The translations under genes were made by a program, and so were the position numbers. This document shows, in pieces, positions 1 to 8,251 of a stretch of DNA of 64,000 nt (position 1 is the stretch's first letter; each line of letters begins with the position of its first letter). The notes beneath the pieces were generated by a model. That model was not told where the DNA came from, made no database searches, and was given only the letters and a program-made list of their open reading frames with translations. The stretch comes from Streptomyces yatensis (GTDB taxonomy: Bacteria > Actinomycetota > Actinomycetes > Streptomycetales > Streptomycetaceae), in contig NZ_CP072941.1 of the NCBI RefSeq assembly GCF_018069625.1, positions 1,364,001 through 1,428,000 of the forward strand. Reading direction: 5' to 3'.

Positions 1-3000
1 GGCCGGGGGCCACACGGCGAGGCCCGGGTCCGCGACCGGCGCACCGGCTCCCAGGACCGCGGTGGCGTACCGGGTCCACGGCTCGTCGGAGTCCGCGCCC
101 TCGGCGCGCGCGTAGACGCTGAGGGCGCGCAGGCCGCCACCGTCCGGGGCGCCGACGCGCACCTGGATGACCGCGGCGCCCTTCTCGGGCAGCACCAGCG
201 GCGTGTCCAGGGAGAGTTCCTCGATCCGGTCGCGGCCGACCTGGTCGCCCGCCCGGATCGCCAGTTCGGCGAGGGCGCTGCCGGGGAGCACGGCAGCGTC
301 CGGGCCGGTGCGCTCGGTCAGCCAGGGGTGGTCCTGTGCGGAGATCCGGCCGGTGAACAGATGGTCGTCCGCCCCGGCCAGCGCGACCGCCGCGCCGAGC
401 AGCGGATGTCCGGCCGCGGCGAGTCCGGCGGCGGCCACATCGCTCGCCGCGACCGGCTTGTCCAGCCAGTACCGCTGCCGCTGGAACGGATACGTCGGCA
501 GCTCCACGTCCGGTGCGCCGCGCTCCGGGCCGCCCGCGAACACGGTGTCCCAGGACGGCTCGACACCCTGGACGTACGCCTCGGCGAACGAGCCGGCGAA
601 GCGCTCCGGGTCGCCCTCGTCCCGGCGCAGCGTGCCGACGATGGCGGCGGCGTCCCCGCCGGCGTCCTCGACGGTCTGCTGGAGCGACATGGCGAGCATG
701 GGGTGCGGAGCGCACTCGATGAACGCGGTGTGGCCGTCGGCGAGCAGCGCCCGGGTGGCCCGCTCGAAGTCCACCGGCTCGCGCATGTTCCGGTACCAGT
801 AGTCGGTGTCCAGCTCCGTGGTGTCCAGCGGCCCGCCGGTCACCGTGGAGTAGTAGGCGATCCGCGAGGCGCGCGGCCGCACCCCCGCCACCTCGCGCAG
901 CAGCCGCTCGCGCAAGCCGTCGACCTGCGGGGAGTGTCCGGCGGTGTCCACGCCGGGCACCCGGCGGGACTTCACTGAGTCGGCGGCGAGTTCGGCCATG
1001 AAGGCGTCCAGGGCCTCCGGGTCGCCGGAGACGGTCACGGTCGCGGGGCTGTTGACGGCGGCGATGCCGAGCCGTTCGCTCCACGGCCGGAGCCGTTCGG
1101 CGACTGTCTCGGCCGAGGCGAGCACCGAGAGCATGCCGCCCTTGCCGCTCAGTTCGGCCCATGCCTGGCTGCGCCGGGCCACCACCTTGGCGGCGTCCTC
1201 CAGCGAGAGCCCTCCGGCCACGTACGCGGCGGCGATCTCGCCCTGCGAATGGCCCACCACCGCGGCCGGTTCGACGCCGTACGAGCGCCACAGCGCGGCC
1301 AGCGACACCATCACCGCGAACAGCGCGGGCTGGACCACGTCGATGCGGGACAGCGAGGGGGCGCCCGGCTCACCGCGCAGCACATCGCGCAACGACCAGT
1401 CCAGGAACGGCTCCAGGGCGTCGGCGCACGCTTCCAGCCGCTCCGCGAAGACGGGTGAGGCGTTCCACAGCGGGAGCGCCATCCCGATCCACTGCGAGCC
1501 CTGCCCGGGGAAGACGAACACGGTCTTCCGACGGCCGCCCGCCGTGCCCTGGACCACATGGGGCGCCGGGGCGCCCTGTGCGAGCGCGCCGAGCCCGTCC
1601 AGGAGCCGCTCCCGGTCCCGGCCGAGGATCACCGCCCGGTGGCCGAAGGCCGTCCGGGTGGTGGCGAGGGCGCGGCCGAGTGCGGCGAGGTCGGTGCCGG
1701 GGTGGTCGGCGAGGTGGTCGCGCAGCTGCTCGGCCCGGGTCCGCAGCGCCTGTTCGGTGCGCCCGGTCAGCACCCAGGGCAGTACGGGCAGGCCCGGGGC
1801 GGCGGGGCGGGGCTCCTCCGAGGTGGCGGCCGGTTCGGCCGGGGCCTGCTCCAGGATGGCGTGGGCGTTGGTGCCGCTGATGCCGAAGGACGAGACGCCC
1901 GCGCGCCGCGGCCGCGGGGTCTCCGGCTCCGGCCACGGCCGGGCCTCGGTCAGCAGTTCCACGGCCCCGGATGTCCAGTCGACATGTGGCGAGGGCTCGT
2001 GTACGTGCAGGGTCTTGGGGAGCGTGCCGTGGCGCAGCGCCATCACCATCTTGATGACCCCGGCCACGCCCGCGGCCGCCTGGGGGTGGCCGACGTTGGA
2101 CTTGAGCGAGCCGAGCCACAGCGGCCGGTCCTCGGGGCGGTCCTGGCCGTACGTGGCGAGCAGGGCGCCCGCCTCGATGGGGTCGCCGAGCGAGGTGCCG
2201 GTGCCGTGTGCTTCGACGGCGTCCACATCGGCCGTGGTGAGCCCGGCGTCGGCCAGCGCCTGCCGGATGACGCGCTGCTGGGCCGGTCCGCTCGGGGCGG
2301 TGAGGCCGTTGCTCGCGCCGTCCTGGTTGGTGGCGGAGCCACGGACCAGCGCCAGCACCCGGTGGCCGTTGCGTCGCGCGTCCGACAGACGCTCCAGCAG
2401 CACCATGCCCACGCCTTCGCCCCAGCCGGTGCCATCGGCGTCGGACGAGAACGCCTTGCAGCGGCCGTCGGGCGACAGCGCCTTCTGGCGGCTCAGTTCG
2501 ACGAAGATCCCGGGGCTGGACATCACGGTGGCGCCGCCGGCCAGCGCCAGCGAGCACTCGCCCTCACGCAGCGACCGTACGGCCATGTGCAGCGCCACCA
2601 GGGACGACGAGCACGCCGTGTCCACGGTGACCGCCGGGCCCTCGAGTCCCCAGGTGTAGGCGATCCGGCCGGAGGCGACGCTGGTGGTGCCGCCGGTCAG
2701 CAGATAGCCCTCGAACCCTTCCGACGCCTCGTCCATCCGCGGCCCGTAGTCCTGCGGCATGGTGCCGACGAAGACGCCGGCGTCGCTGCCCTTGAGCGTG
2801 GTGGGATCGATCCCGGCGCGCTCGAACGCCTCCCACGCGGCCTCCAGCAGCAGCCGCTGCTGGGGGTCCATCGCCTGGGCCTCGCGGGGGCTGATGCCGA
2901 AGAAGGCCGGGTCGAACTGGTCGGCCTCGTAGAGGAATCCTCCCTCGCGCACATAGCTGGTGCCGTGGCGGGCCGGGTCCGGGTCGTACAGCCCCTCCAG

Positions 3001-6000
3001 GTCCCAGCCCCGGTTGGCGGGGAAGCCCGCGATGGCGTCCCGGCCCTCGCCGACCAGCTGCCACAGCTGCTCGGGCGTGCGCACCCCGCCGGGGAGGCGG
3101 CAGCTCATCGCCACGATGGCGATCGGGTCGTCGTGGCCGGTGGCGTGCCGGGCGGCGGCCGGACGCGGGGCCGGGGCCGTGGCCGTCCGGGAGCCCACCG
3201 CCACGTCCTGGACGTGGCGGGAGAGGGCCAGCGGGGTGGGATGGTCGAAGAGGACAGTCCCGGCGAGCCGTGTTCCGGTGGCGGTGCTGAGGAGGTTGCA
3301 CAGCTCGACGGACATCAGCGAGTCGAAGCCGAGATCCTTGAAGATCTTCTCGGGGTCGACGGTGTCCGGTCCCCGGGAGCCCAGCACCCAGGCGGTGTGC
3401 GTACGGACCAGCTCCAGCGCCACGCGCTCGCGCTCGGCGGGGTCGGTCAGGGCGGCGAACTCCTCGCGCCAGGAGAGGGGTTCACCGGTGGCGGCCTCCT
3501 CGATCCCGGGCAGGTCGCTGTCCAGCCAGTAGCGCTGCCGCTGGAAGGCGTAGGTGGGCAGCTCCACCCGGCGCGCACCGCGCCCGGCGAACACCCTCTC
3601 CCAGTCCACCTCACCACCGTGCGTGTGCACCTGGGCGACCCCGGACAGCAGCGCCTCGACCTCGTCACGGTCCTTGCGCAGGAGGGGTACGAACGCCGCC
3701 GGGCCGGATACGCACTCCTGGCCCATGGCGGAGAGCACACCGGCCGGGCCGATCTCCACATAGCGGGTGACACCCTGCCCTTCGAGGAACCGTATGCCCT
3801 CCCCGAAGCGGACCGCCTGACGCACATGGCGCACCCAGTACTCCGGCGAGCACACCTCCTCGCCGGCCAACGCGCCGGTGACGTTCGAGACGATCGCCAG
3901 TCGCGGTGCGGAGTAGCCGATCCGGCCCGCCACCTCGGCGAACTCGGCCAGCATCCCCTCCATCAGCGGCGAGTGGAAGGCGTGCGAGACGCTCAGCCGC
4001 TTGCTCTTGCCTCCGACCGCCTCGGCCACCGCCAGCACCGCCGACTCCTCACCGGAGATGACGGTCGCCGCCGGGCCGTTGACCGCGGCCACACTCACCC
4101 GGTCCTCGTAACCGGCCAGATGCGGCAGCACCTCGGCCTCCGCGGCCTTCAGCGACACCATCGCACCACCCTCGGGCAGCGCCTGCATCAACCGACCGCG
4201 CGCCGCCACCAGCGCACACGCGTCCTCCAGCGAGAACACCCCCGCCACATGCGCCGCGGCCAGCTCCCCCACCGAATGCCCCACCACGAAATCCGGCGCG
4301 AGACCCCACGACGCCACCAGCCGGAAGAGCGCCACCTCCACGGCGAACAGCCCGGTCTGCGTGAACACCGTCCGGTCCAGCGCCTCAGCGTCCGCGCCGA
4401 AGACCACCTCCCGGACCGAACCCTCCAGATGACGGTCCAGCTCCGCGCACACCGCGTCGAACTTCGCCGCGAACACCGGGAAGGCGCCGTACAGTTCACG
4501 CCCCATGCCCAGCCGCTGGGCGCCCTGCCCGGTGAACAGGAACGCCGTGCCGCCGCGGCCCGCCACCGTGCCCGGGACCACACCCGTGGCCAGTTCGTCG
4601 AGGCCCCTCAGCAGCTCGTCCCGGTCGCGGCCGACGAGCGTCGCCCGGTGGCCGAAGGCGGACCGGCTCAGCGCGAGTGAGTGGCCCACATCCACCGGGT
4701 CGAGCTCCGGGCGCGCCGCCACGTACGACCGCAGCCGCCGCGCCTGGGCCCGCAGCGCGGCCTCGCCGCGGGCCGAGAGCACCCAGGGCACCACGTCGAG
4801 GTCCAGCGGCCGTTCCACGACCGGGACTTCGGCGGGCGCCTGCTCCAGCACCATGTGCACATTGGTGCCGCCCATGCCGAACGAGCTGACGCCCGCGAGC
4901 CGTGGGGTGTCCGCCTCCGGGGCCCACGGGGCGAGCGCGGTCTGGACCGTGAGGCCCAGGCTGTCCAGGGGGATGGCGGGGTTCGGCGTCTCGTAGTTGA
5001 GGCTCGGGAACAGTTCGCGGTGGGTGAGCGAGAGCAACGTCTTGATGAGGCCGGTGATCCCGGCGGCGCCTTCGAGGTGGCCCACGTTCGTCTTGGCGGA
5101 TCCGACGCGCAGGGGCGCGCCGTCGGCCCTGCCGGCGCCCAGGACGGCGCCGAGTGCCTCGGCCTCGACCGGGTCGCCGACCTTGGTGCCGGTGCCGTGC
5201 AGTTCGACGTACTGGACCCGGGCGGGGTCGACCCCGGCGCGCTCGTAGGCGGCGCGCAGCATGGCCTCCTGGCCGTGGGCCGCGGGGGCGGTGAGGCTGC
5301 TGCCGCCGCCGTCGTTGTTGGCCTCGGAGCCGCGGATCACGCCCAGTACGGGGTCGCCGTCGCGTCGGGCGTCCGCGAGCCGCTTGAGCACGACGAGGCC
5401 GCCGCCCTCACCGCGCACATAGCCGTTGGCGCGGGCGTCGAAGGTGAAGGAGCGGCCGTCCGGGGAGAGCGCGCCGAACCGGGAGGCGGCGATGAAGCTG
5501 TCGGGGGCGAGGTTGAGCTGGACGCCGCCGGCGACGGCGGTCTCGGTCTCGCCGCGCCGCAGGCTCTCGCAGGCCAGGTGGACGGCGGCCAGGGACGAGG
5601 ACTGTCCGGTGTCCACGGCCACGCTGGGGCCGCGCAGTCCCAGGGCGTAGGAGACCCGGTTGGCGATGATGCCGCGGTTCAGGCCGGTGAGGGTGTGCTG
5701 GGTGATGGCGGCCGGGTCGCGGCGGTGGACCAGGGTCGCGTAGTCGTCGGCGATGGCGCCGATGAAGACGCCGGTACGGCTGCCCTCGAGATGTGCGGGG
5801 ACGAGTCCGGCGTTTTCCAGGGCCTCCCAGCACAGTTCCAGCGCGAGCCGCTGCTGGGGGTCCATCGCCAGTGCCTCGCGGGGTGAAATCCCGAAGAACT
5901 CAGGATCGAACTCCGCTGCCGTTTCGACGAACCCGCCGAATCGAATGCCGGCGTCCCGGAGCTCATCGGCATACCGGTCCGCCGGAATCTCCGTGATGGC

Positions 6001-6117
6001 ACTCTCTCCATTGCGCAGCAACTGCCAGAACTCATCCGGTGTCGATGCGCCCGGTACGCGACATGCCATACCGATGACCGCGATGTGCCCGTGCCGCACC
6101 AGGGAGTTCTCCGACAT
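1..6117 (-). CDS. Modular type I polyketide synthase, loading module plus module 1, C-terminus beyond window
   Basis: First 2039 residues of a multimodular PKS; the gene runs off the left edge. There is no docking helix before the first KS (starts near residue 11), as expected for the subunit that begins an assembly line. Order: KSQ (about 11-430, active-site Cys replaced by Gln in VDTGQSSSL near 166), AT (GHSVG near 612, HAFH motif, malonyl type), ACP (LGFDSL near 931), KS1 (starts near 993, VDTACSSS near 1168), AT1 (GHSQG near 1625, TAGHSPQ near 1726), then the start of a dehydratase fold (HPLLGA near 1904). KSQ decarboxylates malonyl-ACP to give an acetyl starter. The TAGH motif in AT1 is the pattern associated with ethylmalonyl-CoA. 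The DH lacks its catalytic His. It starts at ATG 6117, downstream of rmlB. The fit to elaiophylin is inferred. Confidence 0.95.
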   Translation of the reverse strand, partial: MSENSLVRHGHIAVIGMACRVPGASTPDEFWQLLRNGESAITEIPADRYADELRDAGIRFGGFVETAAEFDPEFFGISPREALAMDPQQRLALELCWEALENAGLVPAHLEGSRTGVFIGAIADDYATLVHRRDPAAITQHTLTGLNRGIIANRVSYALGLRGPSVAVDTGQSSSLAAVHLACESLRRGETETAVAGGVQLNLAPDSFIAASRFGALSPDGRSFTFDARANGYVRGEGGGLVVLKRLADARRDGDPVLGVIRGSEANNDGGGSSLTAPAAHGQEAMLRAAYERAGVDPARVQYVELHGTGTKVGDPVEAEALGAVLGAGRADGAPLRVGSAKTNVGHLEGAAGITGLIKTLLSLTHRELFPSLNYETPNPAIPLDSLGLTVQTALAPWAPEADTPRLAGVSSFGMGGTNVHMVLEQAPAEVPVVERPLDLDVVPWVLSARGEAALRAQARRLRSYVAARPELDPVDVGHSLALSRSAFGHRATLVGRDRDELLRGLDELATGVVPGTVAGRGGTAFLFTGQGAQRLGMGRELYGAFPVFAAKFDAVCAELDRHLEGSVREVVFGADAEALDRTVFTQTGLFAVEVALFRLVASWGLAPDFVVGHSVGELAAAHVAGVFSLEDACALVAARGRLMQALPEGGAMVSLKAAEAEVLPHLAGYEDRVSVAAVNGPAATVISGEESAVLAVAEAVGGKSKRLSVSHAFHSPLMEGMLAEFAEVAGRIGYSAPRLAIVSNVTGALAGEEVCSPEYWVRHVRQAVRFGEGIRFLEGQGVTRYVEIGPAGVLSAMGQECVSGPAAFVPLLRKDRDEVEALLSGVAQVHTHGGEVDWERVFAGRGARRVELPTYAFQRQRYWLDSDLPGIEEAATGEPLSWREEFAALTDPAERERVALELVRTHTAWVLGSRGPDTVDPEKIFKDLGFDSLMSVELCNLLSTATGTRLAGTVLFDHPTPLALSRHVQDVAVGSRTATAPAPRPAAARHATGHDDPIAIVAMSCRLPGGVRTPEQLWQLVGEGRDAIAGFPANRGWDLEGLYDPDPARHGTSYVREGGFLYEADQFDPAFFGISPREAQAMDPQQRLLLEAAWEAFERAGIDPTTLKGSDAGVFVGTMPQDYGPRMDEASEGFEGYLLTGGTTSVASGRIAYTWGLEGPAVTVDTACSSSLVALHMAVRSLREGECSLALAGGATVMSSPGIFVELSRQKALSPDGRCKAFSSDADGTGWGEGVGMVLLERLSDARRNGHRVLALVRGSATNQDGASNGLTAPSGPAQQRVIRQALADAGLTTADVDAVEAHGTGTSLGDPIEAGALLATYGQDRPEDRPLWLGSLKSNVGHPQAAAGVAGVIKMVMALRHGTLPKTLHVHEPSPHVDWTSGAVELLTEARPWPEPETPRPRRAGVSSFGISGTNAHAILEQAPAEPAATSEEPRPAAPGLPVLPWVLTGRTEQALRTRAEQLRDHLADHPGTDLAALGRALATTRTAFGHRAVILGRDRERLLDGLGALAQGAPAPHVVQGTAGGRRKTVFVFPGQGSQWIGMALPLWNASPVFAERLEACADALEPFLDWSLRDVLRGEPGAPSLSRIDVVQPALFAVMVSLAALWRSYGVEPAAVVGHSQGEIAAAYVAGGLSLEDAAKVVARRSQAWAELSGKGGMLSVLASAETVAERLRPWSERLGIAAVNSPATVTVSGDPEALDAFMAELAADSVKSRRVPGVDTAGHSPQVDGLRERLLREVAGVRPRASRIAYYSTVTGGPLDTTELDTDYWYRNMREPVDFERATRALLADGHTAFIECAPHPMLAMSLQQTVEDAGGDAAAIVGTLRRDEGDPERFAGSFAEAYVQGVEPSWDTVFAGGPERGAPDVELPTYPFQRQRYWLDKPVAASDVAAAGLAAAGHPLLGAAVALAGADDHLFTGRISAQDHPWLTERTGPDAAVLPGSALAELAIRAGDQVGRDRIEELSLDTPLVLPEKGAAVIQVRVGAPDGGGLRALSVYARAEGADSDEPWTRYATAVLGAGAPVADPGLAVWPPA

Positions 6118-6209
6118 CACGACCTCAGACTCTTCTCTCAGTGGAGATACGACGCGACTGGACTGACCATGATCCGGAAGTCGACGGTATGGGCTCGGGA
6201 GTCGCCTCA

Positions 6210-6255
6210 ACCACCCCTAACCATCGGCACCCCTAACCGTGGGTATAGGGGTGGT
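6210..6255. promoter_or_regulatory. Inverted and direct repeats of CCCCTAACC upstream of the PKS gene
   Basis: ACCACCCCTA at 6210-6219 is matched by its exact inverse TAGGGGTGGT at 6246-6255. Between them ACCCCTAACC occurs twice (6213-6222 and 6229-6238), 16 bp apart. The block sits in the 137-bp gap between the rmlB stop and the PKS start, about 95-140 bp upstream of the PKS ATG. Related motifs lie upstream of rmlA and of the FabH-like gene, so a cluster-specific activator site is a reasonable inference; the LAL protein encoded at 8252-11131 is the obvious candidate. Confidence 0.5.
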
Positions 6256-7229
6256 CACCTCTTCTTGAGAGGCTCCCACCAACCGCGGTGTGTCAGGTAC
6301 CACTTGGCGGTTTCCGCGAGGCCGTTCTCGAACGACATCTCGGGGCGGTAGCCGAGTTCGGTGGAGATTTTCGCGATGTCCACCGAGTAACGGCGGTCAT
6401 GGCCCTTGCGATCGGGCACCCTCTCGACCATCGACCGGTCGGCGCCGAGGAGTTCGAGCAGCCGTTCCGTGAGGTCCAGATTGGTCAGTTCGGTGCCGCC
6501 GCCGATGTTGTAGACCTCTCCCGGGCGGCCGTTCTCGGCGACCAGGGCGATACCGCGGCAGTGGTCGTCCACATGCAGCCAGTCCCGGACGTTTCCGCCG
6601 TCGCCGTAGAGCGGCACCGGTGTGCCGTCCATGAGGTTGGTGACAAAGAGCGGAATGACCTTCTCGGGGTGCTGGTACGGGCCGTAGTTGTTGGAGCAGC
6701 GGGTCACACAGACGGGCAGTCCATGGGTACGGTGGAAGGCCCTGGCCAGCAGATCGGAAGATGCCTTGGACGCGGAATACGGCGAGTTGGGCTCCAGCGG
6801 TTCCTCCTCGCTCCAGGAGCCGCTTTCGATGGAGCCGTAGACCTCGTCCGTGGAGACGTGGACGAATTTCCCGATCTCCGCGTTCGCGGCCGCGTTCAGG
6901 AGGGTGTGGGTGCCCAGGACATTGGTGCGCACGAATTCCTCGGCGCCGGATATCGAGCGGTCGACATGCGATTCGGCGGCGAAGTGGACCACCAGATCGG
7001 TGCCGCGCAGCAGCTCGCCGACGAGCTCGCCGTCGCAGATGTCGCCGCGGACGAAGCGCAGCCGGGGGCTGTCGGCGACCTCGGCCAGGTTGGCCTCGTT
7101 GCCCGCGTAGGTGAGCTTGTCGACCACCACGACCTGGGCGTCCGCCCAGGCGGCGTACGCCCCCGTCAACGTCTGCCGGACGAAGTGGGAGCCGATGAAG
7201 CCCGCGCCGCCGGTCACAACTATGCGCAC
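6255..7229 (-). CDS. rmlB: dTDP-glucose 4,6-dehydratase
   Basis: Converts dTDP-D-glucose to dTDP-4-keto-6-deoxy-D-glucose, the branch point to 6-deoxy sugars. The 324-aa short-chain dehydrogenase/reductase has the N-terminal NAD motif GGAGFIGS, the dehydratase signature STDEVYGS and the catalytic YSASK. Length is normal for the family. I chose GTG 7229 because AAGGG ends 9 nt upstream; the in-frame TTG at 7238 is too close to that site. It follows rmlA after 13 nt, so the two are probably co-transcribed. With rmlA it would supply the deoxysugar for a glycosylated polyketide; later sugar genes are not in this window. Confidence 0.95.
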   Translation of the reverse strand: MRIVVTGGAGFIGSHFVRQTLTGAYAAWADAQVVVVDKLTYAGNEANLAEVADSPRLRFVRGDICDGELVGELLRGTDLVVHFAAESHVDRSISGAEEFVRTNVLGTHTLLNAAANAEIGKFVHVSTDEVYGSIESGSWSEEEPLEPNSPYSASKASSDLLARAFHRTHGLPVCVTRCSNNYGPYQHPEKVIPLFVTNLMDGTPVPLYGDGGNVRDWLHVDDHCRGIALVAENGRPGEVYNIGGGTELTNLDLTERLLELLGADRSMVERVPDRKGHDRRYSVDIAKISTELGYRPEMSFENGLAETAKWYLTHRGWWEPLKKR

Positions 7230-7242
7230 TGGAGACAACCCT

Positions 7243-8115
7243 TCAGCGATGATTGGCCGCGATATCCATCAGGTATTTTCCGTATTCGGTCTTGCCGAGT
7301 TCCGCACCGAGCTCGTGGCAGGCGGCCGCGTCAATGAAACCCATGCGGAAGGCTATCTCCTCGAGACAGGCGATCCGCACGCCCTGGCGCTGTTCCAGAA
7401 GCTGCACATACTGCCCCGCCTGCAGCAGCGAGTCATGGGTTCCGGTGTCCAGCCAGGCGAATCCGCGGCCGAGTCCGACCAGTCTGGCCTTTCCGCGCTC
7501 CAGATAGACCCGGTTGACGTCCGTGATCTCCAGTTCGCCGCGCGCGGAGGGCTGTACGTTCTTGGCGATGTCCACGACGTCGTTGTCGTAGAGATACAGG
7601 CCGGTGATCGCCAGATTGGACCGGGGGGCGGCCGGCTTCTCCTCGAGGGAGATCAGCCGGCCCTGCTCGTCCATTTCCCCGACACCATAGCGCTCGGGAT
7701 CCTTGACCCCGTAGCCGAAAAGCACACAGCCGTCGACATGGCTTGCCTCGTTGTGCAGCATCTTCGAAAACCCGGGCCCGTGGAAGATGTTGTCGCCGAG
7801 GACCAGCGCCACCTGGTCGTCGCCGATGAACTCGGCTCCGATGATGAATGCCTCGGCGATGCCATTGGCCTCCGGCTGTTCGGCGTACTCGATCGAAAGG
7901 CCCAGCCGGCGGCCGTCGCCGAGGAGCGCGCGGAACAGCCCCACATGGAGCGGGGTGGAAATGATCTGGATTTCCCTGACGCCGCCGAGCATGAGCACCG
8001 ACAGCGGATAATAGATCATCGGTTTGTTGTAGACGGGAAGGATCTGCTTCGACACCGCATGTGTCAAAGGATGCAGTCGGGTACCGCTTCCTCCGGCGAG
8101 GACTATGCCCTTCAT
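7243..8115 (-). CDS. rmlA: Glucose-1-phosphate thymidylyltransferase
   Basis: Makes dTDP-glucose from glucose-1-phosphate and dTTP, the first step of deoxysugar supply. The 290-aa protein begins [16 protein letters not shown], the nucleotide-binding signature, followed by [15 protein letters not shown] and GDNIFHG, all standard for RmlA. Start ATG 8115 is placed by this conserved N-terminus; no strong ribosome-binding site precedes it, and an in-frame ATG at about 8193 would add a non-conserved extension. It is the first gene of the rmlA-rmlB-PKS run and has AGGGGTGG repeats just upstream. Confidence 0.95.
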   Translation of the reverse strand: MKGIVLAGGSGTRLHPLTHAVSKQILPVYNKPMIYYPLSVLMLGGVREIQIISTPLHVGLFRALLGDGRRLGLSIEYAEQPEANGIAEAFIIGAEFIGDDQVALVLGDNIFHGPGFSKMLHNEASHVDGCVLFGYGVKDPERYGVGEMDEQGRLISLEEKPAAPRSNLAITGLYLYDNDVVDIAKNVQPSARGELEITDVNRVYLERGKARLVGLGRGFAWLDTGTHDSLLQAGQYVQLLEQRQGVRIACLEEIAFRMGFIDAAACHELGAELGKTEYGKYLMDIAANHR

Positions 8116-8181
8116 GCGGCCAGAAGCTATCAACGCCGTCGGCCCGCGCTCCAGGTCTGCCGCGGCGATAGGGGGGTAATC

Positions 8182-8224
8182 AGGGGTGGTCATGGAACAG
8201 GGGTGGCATCCTGCCGCCACCCCT
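8182..8224. promoter_or_regulatory. AGGGGTGG repeats upstream of rmlA
   Basis: AGGGGTGG occurs at 8182-8189 and 8199-8206, with the inverted form CCACCCCT at 8217-8224. The block lies between the stop of the LAL regulator gene and the rmlA start, about 70-110 bp upstream of the ATG. The same octamer is embedded in the inverted repeat upstream of the PKS gene. Confidence 0.45.
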
Positions 8225-8251
8225 TCCGCGGGACCTCGCCCCCGTCAGCGC

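Noticed and set aside
1558..4680. Long plus-strand reading frame opposite the PKS gene
   Set aside because: It is the shadow of the PKS frame; the amino-acid sequence has no domain, and the minus strand encodes KS, AT and ACP motifs throughout.
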